Positions 48,941 through 59,855 of a stretch of DNA of 64,000 nucleotides are shown here, one piece after another; position 1 is the stretch's first letter; every line of letters begins with the position of its first letter. This DNA comes from Sympetrum striolatum (taxonomy: Eukaryota > Arthropoda > Insecta > Odonata > Libellulidae). Location: positions 36,175,849-36,239,848 of the forward strand of contig OX388345.1 of the NCBI GenBank assembly GCA_947579665.1, written 5' to 3'. The translations under genes and the position numbers were made by a program. The notes below the pieces were generated by a model. It saw nothing but the letters and a program-made list of their open reading frames with translations, did no database searches and was not told the DNA's origin.

Positions 48941-49388
48941 GTAAAATTTGAAATATTGCTCTTCAGTAACAATTGTAAATTGAAATTTCCATTTCCTTAT
49001 TAACAATGTGTACAATATCTAAATTCTTATCAATCCCAACCTTTTCCCGGAAGACAGGAAATTATTTTAACTTGCTTCGGATATTCATGTCGATCATGAA
49101 AACTATTTTTAGAGTCTTCCTAAGGAAATGATTTTATATTTCGATTTTTAACTGACGTATTCACATATCAGCGAATGTTATGAAGCGAAAGCTCAAAAAA
49201 ATGTATTCTATCATTGGGTCTCGGATGAAATTCCTCCGGCGTGTCTTGAATAGCACGCGTGCCGAAGGATCGCCGCCAGCGTACCAAGATGTCGGTGGCC
49301 CCCCATGAATGTGCTGTTTAGTGCTTGAATTCTACCGCTCTTTAGTTGACTAACATTCTCAAACAGTGTAACTTAAGGTTATATTCGT
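48941..49388. other. No recognised gene
   Basis: AT-rich with a short GC-richer patch near 49215-49320; nothing recognised. Confidence 0.35.
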
Positions 49389-49790
49389 CGTATTAGCCAC
49401 TTATAAATCCTTATGACTGCGTTATTTTCGCAGAAACGCTCTAATTCGTCTCCAACATCTGTTTTAACTCATCGTTCAACGTTGAAACGTCTTGTAGCTT
49501 GCACTAAGTTTCGTGACTTCACAAGAAAGTTTTCGAAGATGATCTTGCAATCGTGTACATCACGATTAATATTGATGTTTAGTTTTTCGTATTAGCTTCT
49601 TAAATGTCTTTACGGCTGCAAAATAACGTTATTTTCGCCCTCAGAAATGTACTAAATCTTCTCCTAAGTCTGTCTTAAACCATCGCTGGACGCTGAAACG
49701 TCTTGTTGCAAGCGTTAGGTTTTGTGATTCCACAAGAAAGTTTTGAAGACGATCTTGCCATCGTGTGTATCACAAATCGTGACTCTCCGC
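49389..49790 (+). repeat. Diverged two-copy tandem duplication, period 199 bp
   Basis: CGTATTAGC begins both units (49389, 49588). Shared in order: GTTATTTTCGC, TCTCC-A-TCTGT-TTAA, CATCG, CGYTGAAACGTCTTGT, and CACAAGAAAGTTTT-GAAGA-GATCTTGC-ATCGTGT-ATCAC. Copy 2 has an extra segment after GGCTGCAAAATAAC. Confidence 0.85.
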
Positions 49791-50356
49791 AAGGCATTGA
49801 AATTGATTTCTTTCTTTTTCTTCTTGTATTTTTATCTTGTTTGTTTTTGCTCACGTGATGTTGAATCTCGCTTCAAGGTGGATAAGCAATGATCTTGGAG
49901 GTCGAACTTGCCTGTAGTAGATATTTGTTTCGAAAAACTCTCCTCACTTTCTGATGTTAGAATATGAGACGGATTAGTCTTAATGTCGTCTTATACTGGC
50001 GTTACCTACTGTTTTGTTTCTTCGCAATCATTCTCACACTTCAAATTTTGGAGATTCTTTAACAGGTTCCGACAAACCTATTTACCCCGCGGTACACTCG
50101 GTAAGCGTAGTTGCTCTGGCGGCTTAAAAAGTATAAATAAAGTCTTTTTTTATAAATCGAATAAAGATTAAGATTATTATATTGTGCATATATGTCCAAT
50201 ATGTTGTTTTAGGAGCTACATTTTGACTGGATTCCTCCTCATAAGAACAAAATAATATTTGGAATTCGCAGTACAGTTGCACCCAGGAACACAGTTTGCA
50301 ATATATTCTCCAACTCTCCTATTACTATCTAATTTGCATCATAATATTTCCCTCGG
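49791..50356. other. No recognised gene
   Basis: Nothing supported beyond weak similarity of 49970-50005 to LINE tail family L1a (TTAGTCTTAATGTCGTC). Confidence 0.35.
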
Positions 50357-50585
50357 TAACTTTTTGTTTTATTCTACGACTAGGTTGGAAATCAACTTAA
50401 ATTAAAAAAAAAAACATTGTTATGGATGACATCACTTTGACTCAACACTGAACAAATTTCAAACAATTTCGAACAATATATTTTTAAGCACATCTTGCAG
50501 CATTGCGGGAATTTCTCCCCTAAATAATACACAGGCAATGCATTCCAAATGGTGCCTTCATGTCGGTGAACAGACTTTAGGGTCT
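50357..50585 (+). repeat. Dispersed repeat D, rear block, copy C
   Basis: Third copy of the block at 42271-42471 and 15771-15911: GTAACTTTTTGTTTT, ATCAACTTAAATTAAA, GACTCAACACTGA, GCACATCTTGCAGCATTGCG, GGAATTTCTCCC, TTCATGTCGGTGAACAGAC. No front block is visible upstream in this copy. Confidence 0.65.
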
Positions 50586-51214
50586 AGAGGCGTATTCTTG
50601 CGAAACATGAGGGAGTCATTTCCTAGGAATTTCCGCCACCTTCTTCCTCAGACTTAGTTCTTGGCACACTACAGAAGTAGTGGACGCAGGTCTAGAAGGT
50701 ATCAGGGTGAAGATTTAGAAAAACAGAAAACCTTATTCAGTCCGTAAAGAGAGCAGTTCTTCCATCTTCCACTTTCTCCTAAATATCTACATAATGCCCC
50801 GAAAAGGAAAATTGAGGCAGAATCAGAATCCATCGCTGGGATCGCCGGAGGGAAAGGCGATGGTGTGAAACTCGTTATCTCTTTAGGCCAACGAGATACA
50901 CGATTTTATTTATCGCTACAAATTGGTGCATTCGATCTCAAACGTCGACTTTTTAATGGGACGTTTTCTGAATTATGCGTTTATCCCCAATAATCCATTA
51001 GAGCGATTTTTAAGACCCAAATGACTGTTATCAATGGAGAAATTCGCTGCCGTTTTGAGATTTTTCGAATCGACATTCCAATTTCTCTTGAGGTAAGCAA
51101 TTGTTATTGCAGCCTGCTGTCTGCAGGTTTCGATGGAAGATTTGAGAGAGAGAGATTTATCGCTATCGTGAGTTTTCCTGATACGCAAATTTCTCTCGCC
51201 ATGCCGCATTTTTG
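50586..51214. other. No recognised gene
   Basis: Opposing frames at 50973-51338 (78 and 105 codons) have no domain; the plus frame runs into the tandem duplication that follows. Confidence 0.4.
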
Positions 51215-51800
51215 TGTTTACGTAAATTCGGAAATTCCTAGTCAGTTATTGATTTTTCTCAAAGAAAGACGCGGAGGGCAAAGGTTTAACCATATGATTG
51301 GGGAAAACACACATAATTCACGTTTTTATTGGAATTAGATGTATAATTGCACTAGTTAGGTTCCATTTTTCGTCTTCACCCTCTTTTCTAAATCAATAGA
51401 TTTCGTGAATAAAATCATGTAATAAGGTGCTGTAAAAAACCCTTCAGCAAGCAGTTTTATCTGTGAATTTGTATAATCAGTGTCTTTTACTTAATGAACG
51501 TAAATCTGGAAATTTCTAGTCAGTTATTGATTTCTCTTCAAGAAAGACGCGCTGGGATAAGATTTTACCATAGGATTGGGAAAACCCCGTCCAGAATTCA
51601 CGTATTCATCTGAACTCAATGTATCAATGCGTCCGAGATGTTTCGTTTTTGATCCTACTTGATACCTTGTTTTTGTTTTTTTTTCTAAATCAAGAAACTA
51701 TTAGTGAATGAAATTTTGTGATTAGGTGCTGTAAAGATCCTTTAGCAAATATGATTAAAGTAAGTGATTAGGCGCTTTAATAATTCTTCAGCCAATAGAA
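51215..51800 (+). repeat. Diverged tandem duplication, period 268 bp, with partial third copy
   Basis: CGTAAATTCGGAAATTCCTA at 51231 pairs with CGTAAATCTGGAAATTTCTA at 51499. Also shared: GTCAGTTATTGATTT, AAAGAAAGACGCG, ACCATA-GATTGGG-AAA, AATTCACGT, TTCTAAATCAA, and AGGTGCTGTAAA-A-CCTT-AGCAA. The last part occurs a third time at 51763-51800 (GTGATTAGGCGCTTTAATAA). Confidence 0.85.
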
Positions 51801-52654
51801 TCTTTATGAACTGCTCTAATCAGTCTATTTGACTTTATTGTCTTTCAAATTTGCATGTTCGTGTCAAGACCATTTTCTCACTGTGGTATTCCATTTTCTC
51901 GGAGTATTCATCCTGAGGCTGCAATCACTATGGTTCAATGAGAGTGTTCGATTCACTCCATCGCTTTCCATCGAAGAAAATCATCTTCGTAAATCATATG
52001 CAGATTGCTTGCGCTAATCATCGTGTGCAGTCAATCAATCCGCGTATTGGTTAGCCGCAACTTTCCGCAACATCCTCTTATCATTACCTCTATCATTATA
52101 TGCTTGAGATATTCCATGCTTGGTCAAACCTCTTATTCTTCCCATCAAGTCTTTCTTCTCTGATAGAAAAAAAATCTATGGGAAGAATCTTCTGAAGGTT
52201 GTGATCTTTAAAGTAATTCATCGATTTTTTCAATCTTCAATATTATTTTTATTTTCTGTAAAGTTTTACTTTATTTTATTGCTAGTGGAGTATCTATGTT
52301 GGTGAATGTATGTAGCCATTTGCTTTGAGTCATTCTTGTATTTCCATTGCTCGTTTTTTACAGTGTTTATGCTTGTAATGCATTTAGTGTAGTTTTTCAT
52401 CAAATTTTGATTCTATATAAGGTTACGGTATATGATGAATAAGATCCTGCGATACTTGGTGGAATTTCATTTTAAACGAGTCTTTTCTTCAAAAGTTGTA
52501 CCAAATTTACTGAAAAACTTGTGCAGTTCTAATTATGAGATGATTTGACCGGAAAGTAGTTTACTGTTGTGTATTTTAATTGTAGTTTTTGTACAAGTTT
52601 TGTAGTAAAGACTCGTTTTTAGGTTACTGTATAATTTTCTTCTCGATTCTTGCT
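51801..52654. other. No recognised gene
   Basis: AT-rich, short frames only. Confidence 0.4.
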
Positions 52655-52980
52655 TTCATTTGTTAGTATTACTCGGAAATTGTGTATTTCTCTTAGGATT
52701 TTCTTTTTATACCAATCGTTTCGATATTTATGTTATCTGTGGAGATTGTATTTCTTACAATTACCTCTGCAGAATGTTAACACAGCCATCGAAGTTCCAT
52801 GTTTATCTACTTTTTGTTAATGGTTAGTATTACTCTGTGGGATTGAGTTCCTGTCAGGATTTTTTTTTCATAGCATTAGTTTCTATGTGTATGCCAACTG
52901 CAACGATTGTTTTTCTTTCAATTACCTCTGCTGAGTGTTAGCGCAGCCATCGTAGTTCCATGTGTATCCACTTTTTCAGT
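52655..52980 (+). repeat. Two-copy tandem duplication, period 161 bp
   Basis: GTTAGTATTACTC at 52662 and 52823; AATTACCTCTGC at 52759 and 52920; CAGCCATCGAAGTTCCATGT versus CAGCCATCGTAGTTCCATGT; CTACTTTTT/CCACTTTTT at the end. Better conserved than the other tandem pairs, so probably younger. Confidence 0.85.
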
Positions 52981-53039
52981 TTACGTCGAAGCTAAGGCCA
53001 GAGAACGGTAGATAGTTTTTCGGTTAGCGCTTCATAGTT

Positions 53040-54102
53040 ACGCAGCATCTTTCACCATCCTCCAAGTCGAAACTTTTTTCCCCGGAGAGGACGATGACCA
53101 ATTGAAGACCATCTCCTCCAGCTTTTTAATGGAGGAAATAAAGTCGGAGGCCCCTTTCCTTACTCTCGTATCGTTTCCTGCGCGCGTATATCGCCTCAGT
53201 AAAACTCACGAGAGAGGGGGCACTGCGGGTAAAAGCCTCGAGCGTCCCACTTTCGACTTGGCAAGACTCCCCACGCACATGTGAAGAAGCGGAGGGCGTG
53301 CGTAGGATAAGGGGAAAGCGAGGATGGAAGGAGACGTAATGGAGGAGTGGCCGACCTATCGACAGTATCCCATCTTCGAGCCATCTGTCAGCCCAAAGGC
53401 ACATTCTCGGTGACGGCAATTGAGCAAGGAGTGCATCGGTCTTCGTCCCCTTTGCTTTCTCCGTGGGTGATTCACCCGCGACGTGTAAACAACGCTTCCG
53501 TCCATCTTATCGTGTCATATCGGGAGCATAAGCGAGAAGAGACCTTACACGTTCGAGTCTATGGGAGAAAAGTACGGATGGGAACCTCATCGGTCGCGGT
53601 GGGCTGCAGATGGACGCTGCATTGTGCCCGGATGACCATATGGTCTGCCCGAGTGATACGTAGGTGTAGGAAACAGCTATACTCAAAGAAGTTCCGCCCC
53701 ATCGTTTTTTCTGAGTTTTCTTTCCCGTCCGAAAGTCCGGGAACGTCTTGCGCGGGATGTAGCCGATTTGGCACTGCGCGGAGATGCTCGGTTTCTGGTT
53801 GAAGAATTGCCAGATGAGGAGTTAGACTATGTTTAGTCATTGAGCATCGCTTTCGCGAGGGTGTGACGATTTTTGGCTTAGCTTTTTCTGCAAAATATGG
53901 GAGCAGTTTTTTAAGTCGAGTCTCCGATTTGAACAGTTAAATAAACAATCATTCTGTCGTTACAGAATGTAATGCTGCAGACTTAAGTTTCTTGTGCTAC
54001 TACTTATTTCTGAAATGCATGTTTCCGCATATGTTTATGTTCTGTTATATTTCTTAAGTTATATATCTGAAAATTTCTTAAGAATTAAAAAAAACTGAAA
54101 AA
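53040..54102. other. GC-richer island, no recognised product
   Basis: About 53040-53800 is CpG-rich with five overlapping frames on both strands (longest 53347-53802, 151 codons). No domain recognised. From 53830 on the DNA is AT-rich again. Confidence 0.35.
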
Positions 54103-54176
54103 TACCGGCGTTACTTGGACTCTAACTACGGTCTCTCACTTTCCGGGCAGGTATTCCAAACACTAAAATACCATGC
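54103..54176 (-). mobile_element. tRNA-derived SINE head (family S2), minus strand
   Basis: The minus strand reads GGTATTTTAGTGTTTGGAAT (A-box-like), then GTAGTTAGAGTCC (B-box-like) about 25 bp on, then a CCGGTATTTTT end. It resembles 19132-19200 box for box. Confidence 0.6.
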
Positions 54177-54195
54177 CGCATCAATCTTGCTTTTT

Positions 54196-54245
54196 TAAAC
54201 GTGGGAGACCTGCATTTGAGTCCCAGTCATGTCGCTATTTTTAAG
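54196..54245 (+). mobile_element. tRNA-derived SINE S2 fragment, plus strand
   Basis: GTGGGAGACCTGCATTTGAG followed by TCCCAGTCATGTCGCTATTT is an inverted partner of the unit at 54103-54176 (GAGAC, B box, then CGCTATTTTTAAG). Only the B-box half is present. Confidence 0.55.
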
Positions 54246-54254
54246 ATAATTTCC

Positions 54255-54288
54255 ATCTTATTTAATCTTATTTAATCTTATTTAATCT
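54255..54288. repeat. 10-bp tandem repeat (CTTATTTAAT)3
   Basis: Three exact units follow the SINE fragment and may be its simple-sequence tail. Confidence 0.85.
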
Positions 54289-55316
54289 GGTTTCAGTTCG
54301 AATGCGGATCGAAAGCGAAGAAGCGTAGTGGTTAGAATGAAATGAGCTTAAATTGTCATTTAGAACTCTGATCGAGTACTTTTTAAATCAGAAATTCGAA
54401 CATCTTATAATGTTATTCTAGGTTATTCCTTGGCACTTGTCAGAGTGTCTTGGATGTATCGTAAGCTGTTCTCGTCGAAACGCTGTCTTTAATGTTGTGT
54501 ATCGCTACCTTCTTCAACGCGATGTCAGGTAAAATTTTCCTCCGGTGTTTAGCGAGTTCTTTCAGTAACCATCGCTGCTTGTTTACTTTGCTCACGACTT
54601 TATTTACACATTTTGCTAAGTAACCGCCCTAGGAATCAGTTTTGGACTCGAAATGCCGTTTATTTTGTCTATCCTGGTCGATAAATTCCAAAATTTTCTT
54701 TTTGTAGTCGGCGATGCCCCTTTCAAGTCCCATGTGCACGCTCTTTTGATCTTTCATCCCTTTTCTCACGCAAACACTCGTCTGGGAAAATAAGCGCGGA
54801 ATCTGTTTCCGCCTTTACTCTTCCTCTACGAATAACAGCAGGAATGTTGACGGATTTAAAAACGGTCTTTGTTTTAGTGCAAGCCATCTTTTCTTGTGCA
54901 GCGCGTATCTCCAGGAAGCGTGTTTCACGTCAAGATGATGTCGATGGAAATCAAAGCCAACGTTATTTTTAGAGCGATGTGTGGAATCGACGGGGTTAGT
55001 GACACTTCGCGCTAGTTTATTGTATCCGAAGCGATGTTTCTCCGGAAAGATTCTGATGGCCTTCTAGATCGTCCGCCTTCTCGTTCATCAGTGTCCACCA
55101 CCTCTTCCTGACTCCCTTTTATCGCTCGAATTCCTGCCTCGGAAAGCACAAAAAATATGGCAGCGAGGTCGATGTAGTCATTCATCTTGACGCAACGTAA
55201 TGGAAGGAGCATTTCTGGAGGCCATGGAATGAGAAAAACGCTTCAGGAGTATCATTCTCCGTTACGTTATCAACCGGGAAATTCGAAGGCGCCACTGAAT
55301 TATACGGAAGGGAATA
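54289..55316. other. GC-richer patch, no recognised gene
   Basis: About 54690-55260 is GC-richer; only short frames such as minus 55012-55212. Confidence 0.35.
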
Positions 55317-55439
55317 CAGTGGAATTCGGATAATCTTAACCTGATGGGACCAATTAAAAAATTCGAATTATAGAAAAATTTGGATTAAAGAAATTTTTCA
55401 GTTGGTTGAAAAACAGACTTCACCTAGCCAATAACATTT

Positions 55440-55643
55440 TTTTAATAAATTCAATATAAAAACACCAAAAACCATCAAAAATATTAGCTTATCACTAATG
55501 TGCACATTTCATCTTCAAAGAGGCTATCGTCAGGGTGTAACCGATAATGACAGAAAGCATAGAATGAGCACATTAGTGGAAAGTTGATACTTTTTGGCGG
55601 TTTTGATGTGGTTTCATTGTATTTACGACAACCATCAGTGGCC
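55440..55643. mobile_element. Hairpin MITE (family M1) nested in the pogo-like element
   Basis: Left arm from about 55458 (AACACCAAAAACCATCAAAA, TATTAGCTTATCACTAATGT, GCACATT) is mirrored by 55562-55614 (GAATGAGCACATTAGTGG and so on) with several mismatches. Just outside the right arm lies the reverse complement of GGCCACTGATGGTTGTCG (55643-55626). These ends match the element at 11669-11835. Confidence 0.65.
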
Positions 55644-56084
55644 AGTATCTTATTAAATTTATATATAGTTATTATTATTATATTTTATATATATTTACAT
55701 GTATATTTAATTTTTAAATAATCAGCATACATCCTGTTTTGTTTTCTGTCGAAATAAAAAGATGTAAATGATAAACATTGAAAGATAAAACAAATTAAAT
55801 TGGTCCTCTTGCATTGTTAAGTACGTGAATTCAGGCAAAAAACACAATGTCTCAAAAAGTTGAAGATTTTTACTCGCTTCCCCGATTCAAATTAACAGTA
55901 ATAATTTATGATTTTAGTTCATTTAATAACTGTAAAATGGACTCATTTACATCATTATGGCTTTCAACAGCACTCTAACTTCGCCTGCTTGTTTTTGGGA
56001 AGTTTGTGCTGTGAAATTTTTGTATCTTGGTCGTGAAAAGTTATGATCAACCACAAAGAAAATTCGAATTAACCACTGTCTTAA

Positions 56085-56157
56085 CCCTTTTACCGCGTTA
56101 AGCTACCATAGTCTATCTAAAATTTAGAACGTTCAAACGAAATACTCGGTGAAAGGG
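56085..56157. mobile_element. Tiny piggyBac-type MITE with TTAA target sites
   Basis: TTAA (56081-56084) CCCTTTTACCG ... CGGTGAAAGGG TTAA (56158-56161). The 11-bp ends differ at one position, and the TTAA on both sides is the hallmark of piggyBac-type insertion. Only 73 bp lie between the target sites. Nested in the pogo-like element. Confidence 0.7.
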
Positions 56158-56217
56158 TTAAGATTGTTGTAGAAACTAAACTAATTACCGAATTACTGAA
56201 GTTCGAATTTTCCTCTG

Positions 56218-57637
56218 TACTTTCATCAAGTATGCCTTCCAGTAAATCCGACCATAGCGTCCTGATAGAATGTGGAATGCTCCCTTAATACACGCTAACC
56301 TTTTCCACCGAATGGAGGGATAACGGAAATCGCTGTATCATTTAGTGTCTCATTATCCCTACTGCAACCTTCTTGGATTCCTCCATCATCTAACCCTTTT
56401 GTTTCGGTATTTTGAGACTCGCTGATCCCGTCGATTTATTTTAAAATCTGCCTTTGATTTGCGGAAGTACCGCTCTCAGCGTCGTATCCGTGAAGCGAGA
56501 TTCCGTTTAAAATGGTTTATCTTGTTTGCACGTTCGTTATTGCCTTTTCCGAGAAATGTGTTTCTTAGTCGTTGTGAGCTCTTGGGCGTCGTTTGTTCTT
56601 CCAGATATACCTATCGGTGTGCTTCCCTTCTGAAATTACCGACTCATTTCCTGTCACACTCTTTGTCTGCAGATGGCGTGGTTGGATCGCCATTGCCTGT
56701 ATTCGAAGCTGTTTAAGCGAACGACCCCGCCTCTTAAGGAAGATCGATTTCTAAACTGCTTCAACAGGGCGCAATTTTCATTACAATGCCCCGATAGTGT
56801 TATTGTCATAAGTACGCGATATCGGGAATGAGTGCGGTTGGGATGTCTGTTCATAATGAAGAATTATGAATGAAGAATTATTCGCTAATGGAATTTTAAG
56901 GCCGGTGATGTTTTTCTCCACAGTTTGCTTCTCTCGGGATGCTTGCGTAGTGAATTGAATTCTGTGGATTATTAATGTCAGATCAAATTTCAATAAATAT
57001 ACGAGGAAAACTTAGTTCGGGATAAATAATTTATTATTTTACTTACAATTCTTGATTAAGCAAGAAATTGCGCGCAAAATAAGGTGCTTCTACAATCATA
57101 AACATCAGGAACATCTTACCATTCTATTTTATGTGCTAAAGCGATTAAGATGTACTGGAATGGTTGTCCGAGATAGGTTGTACCGGGGTTGTCAAACCTA
57201 TTCGTTGTTACATATCTAAAATATACGTGAAATCCAATTCAAATGTTAACAAACTATTGGCAATTTACTACAAAATTGTAATTAGTGGCTTGGTTGACTT
57301 AATTATCAAATATAATTTTTCGATAATGATTGTGTTTTGATTTTAGTGCCTTTGCTATAATTTAATGGAGATGTTTCTTCTAATTTTTGACAATGTGTTT
57401 CCTGAGATATATCTCATTAACGCATTACCAAATAGAATCCGTTGAACCATCACCTTCATGTTAGCAATTCAATCGTATTAGATTATTTTCTTGGGTTTCC
57501 CATTTTTCTTTATTCAAGGAAATGAACTATGCACTGAGTAATTAAATGTTTGATTATCCTAAATTCATCCATGTCGGAATTATCTTAAGCTAAATTGCAT
57601 TATGTTAATATATGTTAATATTTTTAATATTTTAATG
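56218..57637. other. No recognised gene
   Basis: Frames at 56459-56993 are short, opposing and domain-free. AT-rich toward the hAT element. Confidence 0.4.
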
Positions 57638-58073
57638 CAGGGATTCTCAACCGGTGGTACGCGGGAACGTTTCAAGTGGTTCGCGTGGGTGATACGATTA
57701 TATAAAATTGTATGTTTTTAGACCTATGAGTTATAAATAAAACTGTTAATCGTTTTATTTTTTCCTCTATCATAAAATATTAGTAATAAACATATATGTT
57801 TCTCTATATATTTTTAAAATTAATATTATGAAAAGATAGAAAAAAATCTATACACATTTTTTATTGTCTTGATAAAGAGTTGAAAAAGCCGATATACAAG
57901 TGAATTAATAATTAAATATGAAGTTTTCTCTTTTATTTAATTCAAATAAAACAAGCCATTGGGCACTTTTCCGAAAGTAAATATATGTTTCTAAAAAATA
58001 TAGGTCTGTTGGTAAGCCAAAATGTCTAAAAAATTCAAGTGGTATGCAGTTGCTAAAAGGTTGGGAATCCCTG
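57638..58073. mobile_element. hAT-type non-autonomous element, 436 bp, perfect 8-bp TSD
   Basis: Begins CAGGGATTCTCAACCGGTGG and ends with the reverse complement of CAGGGATTCCCAACC. The terminal 15 bp differ once. Subterminal GTGGTACGC near the left end and GTGGTATGC near the right end are also hAT-like. TTTTAATG occurs immediately outside both ends (57630-57637 and 58074-58081), a perfect 8-bp target duplication. The interior is AT-rich with no transposase frame. The intact TSD suggests a fairly recent insertion. Confidence 0.92.
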
Positions 58074-58788
58074 TTTTAATGCATTTGCGTTATTATTATT
58101 TTTATTTATTTGAAAGTTTACCATATTTACTTTAAATTTGACCTGTGGTTTGTTCTTATTGTGAGAATGGTGCTGTTTATTTCTATTTCCTCCGCTGCTC
58201 TATGGAAGTCTCCCAGAGGCCTATAAATGCTATTGCATCCATACTATTCTATCATCACCGCGTTATTGCACATTAAACCACTAACGAGCGTCTTTGGATA
58301 CGCTCTTGGGCGTGATGAAACGGTTCCCGCCACACTTTCACTGCATCTCTTTCAACCGAAAAATTAAAAGCGCGGAACGCGTCAAAATTCCTGCGCGTGC
58401 CTAACGAGAATGGACGTCACGTTGGTTTGCGGGAATGCGCTTTGTGAGAACGACCTTCGCGATGTCCCTCCCACGCAATGGGAAGTGAAGCGACAGCGAC
58501 TTTTCCGGTTCAACGCCTTTCATTATGAGAGTAAAAAAGTTGATAAGGTGATAAGGGCAGAAAGGGGTGACATCTGGATAGAGGAAAAAAATCAGTCGCC
58601 TTTTATCAGCTTCTCTCCCATAGTGTGTTTTTGTAGAAACGCTCTTCTGGGAATCCTTCCGTCGCCTATCTAATTTGGCCTTCCGGAAAGACGTCCGTGG
58701 GTAAGAGATTTCACTCTGGAAATAGTTCCTCATTCGTTTATATTCTTCAGAATTTTTTTGAGATATAATTGAGAAATTTATTAACGCT
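58074..58788. other. No recognised gene; GC-richer patch 58280-58680
   Basis: Opposing frames of 110 codons (minus 58401-58733) and 87 codons (plus 58410-58673) without domains. Confidence 0.4.
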
Positions 58789-58946
58789 CGTGAATACAGC
58801 GAATACTTGCGTAGATAGTATAGTACAAATAATTAAACACATAACTTACGTAATTCGTTGTAGTTCTTTTAACATAATAATATTAATATCTCAAGTGTTA
58901 AAAAATAAACATTCGTGTCTCCCTAAGCCTAATCTGGCTCATCAGG
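58789..58946 (-). mobile_element. AT-rich dispersed repeat, copy 2
   Basis: Matches 6350-6495 (GAATACAGC, ACGTAATTCGTT, AATATCTCAAGTG, AAAAAATAAACATT). It extends into CCTAAGCCTAATCTGGCTCA then TCAGG, also present at 60911-60935. On the minus strand this reads CCTGATGAGCCAGATTAGGC and then an A/T-rich stretch. Confidence 0.6.
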
Positions 58947-59461
58947 TTAATAGTGTCCATAACAATAATGTTTCATAATATTTCTTAATCGCTTCACTTG
59001 AGTTTTTGAAAATACATCTTCTCTTGCATCTTGATAAGAAATGATGCCTTCAAATTGAAAATAATCGATCAATGAGAGTTTTCAGGTGGGATTCGTTGTT
59101 ATAGTGCAGAAATACTTATTTCATGAAGGTGTTTCGCCTAAGTAACGCTGTTGCTTTCTAGTAACAAATTGGTACTATATAATTTTAAAACTTAGAGCAT
59201 GTATTCTCATTGTCTAGCCGCTTTGAGGGATATCAGGAAAATCGTTAAACTTCAATTTCAATGCGAAAAATGACTGTCCTTATCAAAAGTATTTTGTGTC
59301 CTTTCAAACTTAGGAGTTGATAATGGAATTCTGGGTTCTTGCTTGCTGCTGGGTTCTTGCTTGCCAAAATTTATTTAGTTGTAATTAGCTGTACCAGTTT
59401 CAAGTAAAAATAGTGTATTATATATATACATATATATTTCTGTATTTTCTATATTCCTTAC

Positions 59462-59491
59462 CTGATGATGACCTGTGAGCCGAAACCGGTC
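59462..59491 (+). other. CTGATGATG...GAAACCGGTC motif
   Basis: CTGATGA (59462-59468), 13 bases, GAAA (59482-59485), then ACCGGT and C. Upstream TTCC (59453-59456) could pair with GGAA downstream, but I see no good stem II between the boxes. A GTGGAAA word follows at 59512, as at other copies. Confidence 0.4.
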
Positions 59492-59855
59492 GGAAAATCA
59501 AATTCCTTAGAGTGGAAATCTACGAAGTTACTTTTCTTTCCCTTTAGAATGTTGCTTTACGAAGTACGGCTGATTATGATAGAATGTATAGCTATTCTGC
59601 GTTCCAAATTTCCAGTCAGTAGTGCATTATGGGGGGACTATAAGCCTCACGCCTTCCAGCGGAGTTTCAGATTCGTACGGATAAAACTAGGATTCGTAGA
59701 CCTGCATTCATCGATCTCAACTTCATTTCTGATGAAATTTGAATCAGGTAGCTTTACCAAGACCGTAGGGAAGATTTTATGCTTGTATAGCAATGACAAC
59801 GATGCATAGAATACTAGGTGACGATTGGGACACATTATCAAGAATATGGTATGTA

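Larger units (their letters stand above)
55317..56217. mobile_element. Pogo/Tigger-like DNA transposon remnant with two nested insertions
   Basis: Left end CAGTGGAATTCGGATAATCT and the reverse complement of the right end, CAGAGGAAAATTCGAACTTC, are similar to each other and to pogo-type ends. Both are flanked by TA (55315-55316, 56218-56219). Inner words AATTCGAATTATAG (55363) and AATTCGAATTAACC (56061) are also mirrored. No transposase frame remains. Two smaller elements lie inside it (55440-55643 and 56085-56157), so about 600 bp is the element itself. Confidence 0.65.

Noticed and set aside
53347..53802. 151-codon frame
   Set aside because: Lies in a CpG-rich island with several competing frames; no domain or splice evidence.
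59420..59445. TATATATA run as a promoter
   Set aside because: Simple AT repeat with no gene downstream.
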